Positions 18,096 to 27,800 of a DNA stretch of 64,000 nt are shown in pieces; position 1 is the stretch's first letter, and every line of letters begins with the position of its first letter. Made by a program: the position numbers and the translations under genes. Origin of the DNA: Ferribacterium limneticum (GTDB lineage Bacteria; Pseudomonadota; Gammaproteobacteria; Burkholderiales; Rhodocyclaceae); NCBI RefSeq assembly GCF_020510585.1, contig NZ_CP075190.1, positions 1,796,001 through 1,860,000 on the forward strand, read 5' to 3'. Under the pieces are notes generated by a model. That model had not been told where the DNA came from, searched no databases, and worked only from the letters and a program-made list of their open reading frames with translations.

Positions 18096-18374
18096 ATGAC
18101 TACAGATACCATCACCACCGCCGGCCCGACTGAAAGCACCAAGGACACGCTGGTCAGGGATATCAAGGGGATCGTTGGCAAGGCCGACCATCTGCTCAAG
18201 GACGCCGGTCACACCGTCAGTGAAGAGCTTTCGGCAACGCGCCACGCCATTTCGGAAAAAGCCTGCGGCGCCGCCAATGCGACCGATGCGTACGTTCACG
18301 CCAACCCCTGGAAAATTGTCGGCATCGCTGCCGCTGTGGGTGCCTTTATCGGTGCCGTGATCAGCCGCCGCTGA
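18096..18374 (+). CDS. DUF883 (ElaB/YqjD-type) membrane-anchored protein
   Basis: 92 residues from ATG 18096 with ACAGGAG upstream. A charged helical region (about 15-70) leads to the C-terminal anchor NPWKIVGIAAAVGAFIGAVISRR, the hallmark of the ElaB/YqjD/YgaM family. E. coli homologues are RpoS-dependent, bind ribosomes and tether them to the inner membrane in stationary phase. It lies downstream of regulatory site 5 and 39 bases before the ferritin-like gene. Confidence 0.88.
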   Translation: MTTDTITTAGPTESTKDTLVRDIKGIVGKADHLLKDAGHTVSEELSATRHAISEKACGAANATDAYVHANPWKIVGIAAAVGAFIGAVISRR

Positions 18375-18413
18375 TTTTTCATCGACCAACCAAACATCAG
18401 TCAGGAGCCACCC

Positions 18414-18701
18414 ATGTCCAGTGTCGGTTATCACGAACCCGTCGATGAGCTACCCGCCGCAACCCGCGACATGCATCGGGCGCTGGTTTCCCTGATGGAG
18501 GAACTGGAAGCGGTCGACTGGTACAACCAGCGGGCCGCTGCCTGCCACGACAGAGAATTGAAGGCCATCATCGAACACAACCGCGATGAGGAAAAGGAGC
18601 ATGCCGCCATGCTTCTGGCCTGGATACAGCGCAGGGATGATCGATTTTCCGGACAGCTCAGGGAATATCTATTCACGGAAAAGCCGCTTGCCCACGAATA
18701 A
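18414..18701 (+). CDS. Encapsulated-ferritin-type (EncFtn) protein
   Basis: 95 residues matching the EncFtn family as I remember the Rhodospirillum rubrum protein. By that alignment the ferroxidase ligands are Glu30, Glu60 and His63 (in LMEELEAVDWY and NRDEEKEHAAM), with Glu29 and Glu32 at the metal entry site and Trp36-Tyr37 nearby. These half-ferritins form ring decamers that oxidise Fe2+ for storage in an encapsulin shell. Here no encapsulin gene follows and the chain ends at FTEKPLAHE without a visible encapsulin-targeting tail. A response regulator gene lies 33 bases downstream. Confidence 0.82.
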   Translation: MSSVGYHEPVDELPAATRDMHRALVSLMEELEAVDWYNQRAAACHDRELKAIIEHNRDEEKEHAAMLLAWIQRRDDRFSGQLREYLFTEKPLAHE

Positions 18702-18734
18702 CCGACGCCCGATTTTCGATTTCAGCAGGAGCAA

Positions 18735-21188
18735 ATGATGAAAGACGTTCTCCTGATTGAAGATGATGCCAACGAGGCCAGGCTGATTGAAACCGCACTG
18801 GCCCGGAAGGGCGGAAAGCCGTATCAGGTCGAGCGGGCGGTTGGCCTTTCCGAAGCCCTGGGGATTCTGGCCAAGGCAAGTTTCGAGATTATCCTGCTCG
18901 ACCTCAGCCTGCCCGACGGCCAGGGCATTGCTGTTTTTGAGCAGGTCGCGCAGGCGGCGCCCGATGCCCTGATCATCATCCTGAGTTCGGAAGAAGACGA
19001 GGAAACAGCCCGACTGGCCGTGCAGAATGGCGCCGACGACTACCTCGTCAAGGATCAGGTCGAGTCCCACTGGTTGCCCCGCACCCTGAACTACCTGATC
19101 GAGCGCAAGACCACCCGGCAGGCGCTGACCCTCAGCGAAGCGCGCTTCCGCGCCATGAGCGATGCTTCGCCGCTCGGCATCTTCGTCTCGGACGTCCATG
19201 GCGAATGCATCTATACCAACGAGGCGTATCAAGCGATATCCGGCCTCAGCCTTGAGCAGACGCTGGGCACCAACTGGCGCATGGCGATTCATCCCGATGA
19301 CCGCGAGCGCGTTTTGGTCGAATGGCGGGCGGCCGCCCTCGGCAAGGAAAAATTCACCACCAAGGCACGTTTTCTGCGGGCCGACGGCAGCATCGTCTGG
19401 GCGCGACTCAATGCGGCGGCCATGCTCGATGGCTTGCAGCCGCGCGGCTATGTCCAGACCGTCGAGGACATTACCGAACGTAACGCTGCCGAAGATGCCT
19501 TGTTCGAAGAAAAGGAACGCGCCCAGGTTACGCTCAATTCGATTGGCGATGCCGTCCTGACCACCAACCTGCCGGGCAATGTGACCTACCTCAACCAGGT
19601 GGCCGAGATGATGACCGGCTGGTCCTGTCAAAATGCCATCGGGCGGCCCTTGTCGGAGGTGTTCAGGATCGTGGACGGGACGACACGCGAGGTAGCACCG
19701 AATCCGGCGCAACGGGCCATCAGCGAGAACCGCACGGTCGGGCTGGCGGCCGACAGCATTCTGCTGCGCCGCGACGGGTTTGAATCGGCCATCGAGGATT
19801 CGGCGGCGCCGATTCATAACCGGGATGGCCAGGTGGCCGGTGCCGTCATCGTTTTTCACGACGTCAGCGAGTCGCGGGCGATGGCACTGAAGATGGCGCA
19901 TCTGGCCCAGCACGATTTCCTGACCGGCCTGCCCAACCGGGTCCTGCTCACCGAACGCCTTTCGCGGGCCATCGGTCAGGCCCGCCGGCACAGCAAACGG
20001 GTCGCGATGATGTTTATCGACCTCGACTATTTCAAGCACATCAACGATTCACTCGGCCACGCCGTTGGCGACCTGTTGCTGCAAATGGTGGCGGAACGCC
20101 TGAAGCTCTGCGTTCGCGACACCGACACGGTTTGCCGGCAGGGTGGCGACGAGTTCGTCATCCTGCTCACCGAAATCGAGCAGGCACCGGATGCGGCGCC
20201 GGTCGCCGAGAAAATTCTGGCGGCTTTTGCCGAGCCCTGCCTGATCTGCGGCAACGAGTTGCACGTGACGCTGAGCATCGGCATCAGCATCTACCCGGAT
20301 GACGGACAGGATGCCGATGACGTCATGAAGAACGCCGACACCGCGATGTATCACGCCAAGGCGAATGGCCGGAACAATTACCAGTTTTTCACGGCGGAGA
20401 TGAACACCCTTGCCGTTCGCCGCCTGTTCATTGAAGGCAACCTGCGCCGCGCCTTGAAGCAGGGCGAGTTCCAGCTTTATTACCAGCCCAAGATCGATCT
20501 GGCCAGCGGCCTGATGATCGGCAGCGAAGCGCTGATCCGCTGGCAGGATCCGGAGCACGGCCTGATTTATCCGAACCAGTTCGTGCCGATCGCCGAAGAG
20601 TCTGGCCTAATTGTGCCGATCGGCAGCTGGGTAATGCGTGAAGCCTGCCGGCAGGTCTGCGCCTGGCAGGATTCCGGGCTGCTCGCGGTGCCGGTCTCGG
20701 TCAATATTTCAGCCGTCGAGTTTCGCCACAAGAATTTCCTCGAGGGGGTGGCGACGATCCTCAAGGAAACCGGGATGTTGCCCAGTTTTCTTGAACTGGA
20801 ACTGACTGAAAGCATCCTGATGCAAGACGCCGAATCGTCGGCCTCCGTGCTCGAATCGCTCAAGGCAATGGGCATGCAACTGGCCATCGATGACTTCGGG
20901 ACCGGCTATTCGAGCCTGAGCTATCTCAAGCGCTTCCCGATCAATACGCTGAAAATCGATCAGTCGTTCGTTCAGGATATCGACATCGATGTGGACGATG
21001 CCAGCATCGTCAATGCCATGATCGGCATGGGCAAAAGCCTCAAGCAGCGGGTCATCGCCGAAGGGGTCGAAACCGAATCGCAGCTCGCCTTCCTGCGCAA
21101 GCTGCAATGCGACGAAGGGCAGGGCTTCCTGTTCGGACATCCCGTGCCGGCCGATCAGTTCGAGCGCCTGTTGCTGAAAGAGCATTGA
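18735..21188 (+). CDS. Response regulator with PAS, GGDEF and EAL domains
   Basis: 817 residues. Order: receiver domain (1-125; Asp56 phosphoacceptor, Lys106), PAS (about 135-250), PAS (about 262-382), GGDEF (about 392-555; GGDEF at 470-474 with inhibitory R461xxD464), EAL (about 565-817; SEALIRW, the ELTES motif, DDFGTGYSSLSYLKRF). Both catalytic sites look intact, so it may make or hydrolyse c-di-GMP under control of an unlinked kinase. GGAG precedes the paired ATGs. No histidine kinase gene is in the window. Confidence 0.93.
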   Translation: MMKDVLLIEDDANEARLIETALARKGGKPYQVERAVGLSEALGILAKASFEIILLDLSLPDGQGIAVFEQVAQAAPDALIIILSSEEDEETARLAVQNGADDYLVKDQVESHWLPRTLNYLIERKTTRQALTLSEARFRAMSDASPLGIFVSDVHGECIYTNEAYQAISGLSLEQTLGTNWRMAIHPDDRERVLVEWRAAALGKEKFTTKARFLRADGSIVWARLNAAAMLDGLQPRGYVQTVEDITERNAAEDALFEEKERAQVTLNSIGDAVLTTNLPGNVTYLNQVAEMMTGWSCQNAIGRPLSEVFRIVDGTTREVAPNPAQRAISENRTVGLAADSILLRRDGFESAIEDSAAPIHNRDGQVAGAVIVFHDVSESRAMALKMAHLAQHDFLTGLPNRVLLTERLSRAIGQARRHSKRVAMMFIDLDYFKHINDSLGHAVGDLLLQMVAERLKLCVRDTDTVCRQGGDEFVILLTEIEQAPDAAPVAEKILAAFAEPCLICGNELHVTLSIGISIYPDDGQDADDVMKNADTAMYHAKANGRNNYQFFTAEMNTLAVRRLFIEGNLRRALKQGEFQLYYQPKIDLASGLMIGSEALIRWQDPEHGLIYPNQFVPIAEESGLIVPIGSWVMREACRQVCAWQDSGLLAVPVSVNISAVEFRHKNFLEGVATILKETGMLPSFLELELTESILMQDAESSASVLESLKAMGMQLAIDDFGTGYSSLSYLKRFPINTLKIDQSFVQDIDIDVDDASIVNAMIGMGKSLKQRVIAEGVETESQLAFLRKLQCDEGQGFLFGHPVPADQFERLLLKEH

Positions 21189-21235
21189 TCGCCGGCGTAG
21201 TGAGCGGGAAGGAGGCCATAGCGGCCTGCCCTGAA

Positions 21236-21279
21236 TATTTCAAAATTGGCCATTATTTCCGGTTGACCGTGGCATTAGC
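21236..21279 (+). repeat. Dispersed ~40-bp repeat, copy A
   Basis: AT-rich arm followed by the core TTCCGGTTGACCGTGG in the otherwise GC-rich spacer after the response regulator gene. Over an ungapped 36-base alignment it matches copy C at 32 positions, copy B at 30 and copy D at 27. Confidence 0.7.
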
Positions 21280-21310
21280 CAGTCAGCGCCAGCCATCGTC
21301 AGGCTGGCTA

Positions 21311-21326
21311 TGTGCTCCACCGCACC
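21311..21326 (+). promoter_or_regulatory. Putative CRP/FNR-type operator, site 7 (degenerate)
   Basis: TGTGCTCCACCGCACC matches the shared motif at 5 of 7 positions in each half. Its centre is 29.5 bp from TATTCT (21348-21353), the best -10 box of the set, reading into the BON lipoprotein gene. Confidence 0.4.
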
Positions 21327-21434
21327 GACACGCTTATCCCGGCTGACTATTCTCCATTCCTCAGGTGCCGGAGCTCAACGAATGAATGGCGCCGAAATCA
21401 GGGAATTCAGTTTTCCCCATCAGGAGAGTCGATC

Positions 21435-21749
21435 ATGAATACATTCAGCAAATACCTGTCCGCCGCGTTTCTCGCCCTTACGCTGCTCACCGCCGTCGGG
21501 TGCGCCTCCACGTCAAAGTCGGAAGGCACCGGCGAATACGTCGATGACACGGTGATCACCAGCAAGGTCAAGGCCGCCATCCTTGGCGAGTCCACCCTGA
21601 AATCCGCCGAAATCAATGTCGAAACCTACAAGGGCATCGTCCAGTTGAGCGGCTTCGTCAGTTCGCAGGCTGCGGCCAGCAAGGCTGTCGAGCTGGCTCG
21701 CGCGGTCAAGGGCGTGAGCTCGGTCAAGAACGACATGCGCATCAAGTAA
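21435..21749 (+). CDS. BON-domain lipoprotein
   Basis: 104 residues from ATG 21435, with CAGGAGAG upstream. Signal peptide and lipobox (LLTAVGC, Cys at about 23), then a single BON domain (about 33-104: DDTVITSKVKAAILGESTLKSAEINVETYKGIVQLSGFV). It resembles the second half of OsmY and the other BON lipoprotein in this window. Probably periplasmic and induced by osmotic or envelope stress. Monocistronic, closed by a strong terminator. Confidence 0.88.
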   Translation: MNTFSKYLSAAFLALTLLTAVGCASTSKSEGTGEYVDDTVITSKVKAAILGESTLKSAEINVETYKGIVQLSGFVSSQAAASKAVELARAVKGVSSVKNDMRIK

Positions 21750-21810
21750 TTGACGTCGAAGCCGCCGGCCAATGCAGCAATTTGGCTGGTCCGTCGGATT
21801 GAAGGAGTCA

Positions 21811-21845
21811 ATCTCACGATGCGCGACGCATCGTGAGATTTTTTG
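21811..21845 (+). terminator. Strong rho-independent terminator
   Basis: A 13-bp perfect stem (ATCTCACGATGCG paired with its complement) around a 3-base loop, followed by a T tract. It ends the BON lipoprotein transcript only a few bases before the glucan synthase start codon. Confidence 0.9.
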
Positions 21846-21848
21846 TTT

Positions 21849-24800
21849 ATGGGAAGGCGATTCGATTTGAAATCCAGCCAATCGGTTTTTGAGTATTTTC
21901 GCCAACTGGCACGAGGCTTCGGGGATAGCGACTGGTCGGCCGCTCAGCCTGTTGAAGAGGCGCCCTTGCGCGCCGCCTTGTACAGCGCCGACCAGATGGC
22001 GCAGCACGGCAAGGCGCTGGCCGCGGCACACCGGCTCGCTGCCGGCACCGTCAGCGACCGCCTGCTCGGCCGGCTGGCCGCCAACGAAAATACACTGGTC
22101 GATGTCTGTCGCCGACTGACTTCCGTTGCTACCGAAAAACGCCGGATCACGCCGGCTGGCGAATGGCTGCTCGACAACTTCTACCTGATCGAAGAGCAGA
22201 TTCGCACCGCCAAGCGCCACCTGCCCAAAGGTTACAGCCGCGAACTGCCGCGCCTGGCCAGCGGGCCATCGGCCGGGCATCCGCGCGTGTACGACATTGC
22301 CCTGGAAACGGTGGCGCATGGCGACGGGCGGGTCGATCCGGAAACCCTGAGCCGCTTCGTCGCCGCTTATCAAACGGTCACCGACCTGCGCCTCGGCGAG
22401 CTGTGGGCGATCCCCATCATGCTGCGCCTGGCCGTCATCGAAAACTTGCGCCGGGTCGGCGTGCGCATCGCCGCCGGCTGGGAGGAGCGCAACCTGGCCG
22501 AGGTGTGGGCGGACAAGATGATCGAGGCCGCCGAGCATGACCCGAAGAACCTGATTCTGACCATCGCCGACATGGCCCGTTCGCAGCCGCCGATGGTCAG
22601 CGCCTTCGTTGCCGAACTGGCCCGTCGCCTGCAGGGGCGCGGTCCGGCGCTGGCCTTGCCGCTGACCTGGATCGAACAGCATCTGGCCGAATCCGGCCTG
22701 ACCATTGCCCAGATGGTGCAGACCGAGAACCAGTTGCAGGCGGCCAATCAGGTCTCGATCAGCAACAGCATCGGCAGCCTGCGCGTCATCGGCGCGATGG
22801 ACTGGAAGACCTTCGTCGAAACGCAGAGCATCGTCGAGCAGACGTTGCTCAATGATCCCGGCGGCGTTTATGGCCAGATGGATTTTGCGACGCGCGACCG
22901 CTATCGCCACGCCACCGAAGCGATTGCCCGCAAGACCGATCTGTCCGAAGGCGCGCTCGCCGCCAAGGTGGTTGAACTGGCCCGGATGGGCGCTCAAGGC
23001 GACGAGGGCGGGCCGGTCGGGCACGTCGGTTTCTATCTGGTCGGGGCGGGCGTGCTGGTGCTCGAAGCCTCGGTCGAAGTTCGCCAAACGTTCTTTGAGA
23101 GTGTCGGTCGGGCAGCGAGTCGCATGCCACTGACCATCTACCTGGGCGGCGTCACCGTGATCGCCGGCCTGCTCTCCACCAGCCTGATCATGCGCGCCAT
23201 TCCCGTCGGCTTGCCGCTGTGGGCGATGATTTTGCTCGGGCTGCTCGCCCTGCTGGCGACCAGCCAGCTGGCTGTGTCGCTGGTGAACTGGCTGGCCAGC
23301 CTGCTCGTGCCGCCGCATCCGCTGCCGAAAATGGATTTTTCCAAAGGCATTCCGCCAAGCTCGCGAACGCTGGTCGTCATCCCGACCATGCTGACCAGCG
23401 TGGCCGCCATCGACAGCCTGATCGAGGCGCTGGAAGTCCGCTTCCTGGCCAACCGCGATCCCAGCCTGCACTTCGCGCTGCTCACCGATTTTCTCGATGC
23501 TGATCAGGAAACGCTGCCGGAAGACGCCGCCCTGATGCAGTTGGCGGCGCAAAAGATCGACGAACTGAATTTGAAATTTGGGCAAAAAATCGGGTTGACC
23601 GTAGCAAGCATCTTTTTCCTGTTCCACCGGCCGCGCCGCTGGAATCCGCAGGAACGGGTCTGGATGGGCTACGAACGCAAGCGCGGCAAGCTGGCCGACC
23701 TCAATGCGCTGCTCATGAATGGCCGGCGCGACGGCTTTTCGCTGATCGCCGGCGATACCACCGCGCTGGCCGGCACGCGCTATGTCATCACGCTTGATAC
23801 CGACACCCAGTTGCCGCGCGATACGGCGCGCCAGTTCGTCGGGACCATGGCGCATCCGCTCAATCGCCCGGATTTTGACGAAACGCTGCAGCGCGTCGTC
23901 AGTGGCTACGGCATCCTGCAGCCGCGCGTTGCCGTCAGCCTGCCGGGTACCAACCGCTCGCTGCTCGCCCGGCTCTATGGCGGCGAACCGGGCATCGACC
24001 CCTACACCCGCGCCGTCTCGGATGTTTATCAGGACGTTTTCGGCGAAGGTTCCTTCATCGGCAAGGGCATCTACGACATCGAAGCCTTCGAACGTACGCT
24101 GGGTGGCTGTTTCCCCGAAAACCGCGTGCTCAGCCACGATCTGCTCGAAGGTTGTTATGCCCGGGCCGGCCTGCTCAGCGACGTGCAGTTGTTCGAAGAT
24201 TGCCCGGCCAGCTACCGGGCTGACGTCATTCGTCGCCATCGCTGGTTGCGCGGTGACTGGCAGCTGCTTGGCTGGCTGTTCCGCACGGTGCCGGGCGAGG
24301 GCATGTGCCGGCATAAAAATCCGCTGTCGAACCTGTCGCAGTGGAAACTCATCGACAACCTGCGGCGCAGCCTCGTCCCGGCTGCCCTGAGCGTGCTGCT
24401 CGTGCTCGGCTGGACGGTGCTCGCCCCGGTTGCCTGGTGGACCGTATCGATCCTCGGCATCCTGGTCGTGCCGCCGATTTTTGCCGCCTTGCTTGATGCC
24501 AGCCGAAAACCAGAGGAAATCCTGCTCCGCCAGCATCTGGCTGCGGTGGCCGGTTCGGCCTGGCGCCATTTCCGGCAGCTTGGTTTCGAGCTGGCCTGTC
24601 TGCCCTACGAAGCCTGGTTCAGCCTCGATGCCATCGCCCGCACCCTCTGGCGCCTGCTCGTGTCGCATCGTCGCCTGCTCGAATGGAATCCGTCGAGCGA
24701 GGTCGAGCGCCAGATGGCCGGGCGCCAACGGGCACATCACAGCGAGCTGCTCGCCTGCCTGCGCAGCATGTGGATCGGCCCGCTGCTGGCCGGCGGACTG

Positions 24801-27800
24801 GGTGCCTGGCTGGTGCTCGCCAGTCAGGAAGAAATGCTCATTGCCACGCCGGTCCTCCTGCTCTGGCTGAGCTCGCCGCTCATCGCCTGGTGGCTGAGTC
24901 GCCCGCTGGCTGCCCACAAGGCCCACCTGACGGCCGAGCAGGGCTTCTTCCTGCGCCGCATCGCCCGGCGCACCTGGGCCTTTTTCGACCATTTCGCCGG
25001 GCCGGACGACAACTGGCTGGCACCGGACAATTATCAGGAATACCGGGTCGCCGCCATCGCCCACCGTACCTCGCCGACCAATATGGGCCTGGCCCTGCTG
25101 GCCAACCTGGGCGCCTGGGATTTTGGTTACATCACCACCGGCAGGCTGCTCGAGCGGACCGCCAACACGCTGCGCACCATGGTCGGCCTGGAGCGTTATC
25201 GCGGCCATTTCTACAACTGGTACGACACGCAGACCCTGCAACCGCTGCCGCTGCTTTACGTGTCGACGGTCGACAGCGGCAACCTGGCCGGCCATCTGCT
25301 GACCCTGCGCGGTGGCCTGCTCGAACTGGCCGACGCGCCGATATTGCAGCCACGCTTGCTGGCCGGCCTCAACGACACGCTCGGCCTGCTCGCCGAGAGC
25401 GCCGAAGAAGCCGTCGCCGGAACGCTGGGCGCCTGGCGCAAGCTGCTCGATACGGCGATGCTGAATCCGCCGCCGACCATTTCGGCCATGGCTCGACTAC
25501 TCCGGCAACTCGGCGAGGGCGCCGACGAATTGCTCAGCGAGGTTGAAGCCAGCTTTGTCGTGGTCGATGAAAGCATTCCGGAAAACGAGGCCGCCGAATG
25601 GGCCCGGGCACTCGTTCGGCAACTGGCCGAAGCGCGGGCCGAACTGGAACATCTCGCCCCCTGGCTGAGCCTGCCGCCTGCCCCGGCCGGGCTCGAGGTT
25701 TTTGCCCGGATCGCCAACGAGGCCGCCTTGCCGACCCTGCGCGGCCTGGCTCGACTGGTCACTGAGCGTTGCCCGGATATCGAGACGCATCTGGCGATGG
25801 AGTTGAGCGCCGAACAACGCAGCTGGCTGATCGAGCTATCCCGCAAGATTGTGCTGGCCGGCAATGTGGCGAGCCAAAGAATCGCCCTGATCGACGCACT
25901 CGCCGAGCAATCCGGCGAACTGGCGCAGATGGATTACGACTTCCTGTTCGACAAGGCGCGCCACCTTTTGACCATCGGCTACAACGTCGCCGAACGCCGG
26001 GTCGATACCAGCTACTACGACCTGCTCGCCTCCGAAGCCCGGCTGTGTAACTTCGTCGCCATCGCCCAGGGGCAGTTGCCGCAGGAAAGCTGGTTCTCGC
26101 TCGGTCGCCTGCTCACCGGCACCGGCGGCGAACCGGCGCTGCTGTCGTGGAGCGGCTCGATGTTCGAGTACCTGATGCCGATGCTGGTCATGCCCAATTA
26201 CGAAAACACCTTGCTCGACCAGACCTGCAAGGCCGCCGTGGCGCGGCAGATCGAGTACGGCAAGCAGCGCGGCGTGCCGTGGGGCGTTTCCGAATCGGGC
26301 TACAACACGGTCGATCTGCATCTCAACTATCAGTACCGTGCCTTTGGCGTGCCGGGACTGGGCCTCAAGCGCGGGCTGGCCGAAGATCTGGTCATCGCGC
26401 CCTATGCCTCGGCGCTGGCCCTGATGGTGGCGCCGGAAGCGGCCTGCCTCAACCTGCAGCGCATGGCCGACGAAGGTTTTGTCGGCAAATACGGCTTCTT
26501 CGAAGCCATCGATTACACGACTGCCCGCCAGCGGCGTGGCCAGTCGCATGTTGTCGTCCGTTCCTTCATGGCCCACCACCAGGGCATGAGCCTGCTGGCG
26601 CTGGATTACCTGCTGCTCAATCAGCCGATGCAGCGTCGCTTTGTCGCTGACCGCCTGTTCCAGGCCATCCTGCTCCTGCTTCAGGAGCGCATCCCCAAGG
26701 CCACGACGCTGTTCTCGCACACGGCCGAACTGGCCGACGCGCGTTCGGTTTCGAGCATCGACGAAACGCCGATCCGCGTCTTCACCACCCCGGATACGCT
26801 GGTTCCGGAAGTCCAGTTGCTGTCGAATGGCCGTTACCACGTCATGGTGACCAATGCCGGCGGCGGCTACAGCCGCTGGAACGATCTGGCCGTCACCCGC
26901 TGGCGTGAAGACGGCACCCGCGACAACTGGGGCAGCTTCTGCTACATCCGCGAACTGGCCAGCGGCAGCGTGTGGTCGACGGCTTATCAGCCGACGCTCA
27001 AACGGCCGGATCATTACGAGGCGATCTTCTCCGAAGGACGCGCCGAATTCCGCCGGCGTGATTCGCTCGACGGCGACGATGGCGAGTTCGAGACCTACAC
27101 CGACATCGTCGTCTCGCCCGAGGACGACATCGAACTCCGGCGGACCCGCATCACCAACCGCTCACGCCAGCGCCGCGAGATCGAAGTGACGAGCTATGCC
27201 GAGGCGGTCATCGCGCCGGCGGCGGCCGACGAGCTGCACCCGGCCTTCAGCAACCTGTTTGTGCAGACGGAAATCCTGCACAGGCGCAATGCCGTGCTGT
27301 GCACCCGGCGGCCGCGTTCGCTGACCGAACAGGCGCCGTGGATGCTGCACCTGATGGCCGTGCATGACGCGGCTTCAGGTGCCGTTTCCTACGAAACCGA
27401 TCGCGCCCGCTTCATCGGCCGCACCCGTTCCACGGCCCAGCCGCAGGCCATGGTCGAACCCGGCAAATTGTCCGGCACCCATGGCTCCGTGCTCGACCCC
27501 ATCGTCGCCATCCGCCATCGCATCGTGCTCGAACCCGAGCAATCGGTGACCATCGATGTGGTGACCGGCATTACCGAAAACCGCGCCCTGGCGCTCGGCC
27601 TGGTCGAGAAATACCAGGACCGGCACCTCGCCGACCGCGTCTTCGAACTGACCTGGACGCACAGCCAGGTCGTCCTGCGCCAGCTCAACGCCAGCGAGGC
27701 CGATGCCCAGCTTTACGCCCGCCTGGCCAGCTCGGTCATCCATGCCAACGCCTCGCTGCGGGCCGATGCCTCGGTACTCATGCGCAACCAGCGCGGCCAG

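Noticed and set aside
21513..25295. 1260-codon minus-strand ORF over the BON gene and ndvB
   Set aside because: Antisense shadow of ndvB caused by GC-rich third positions; crosses a terminator and has no recognisable domain.
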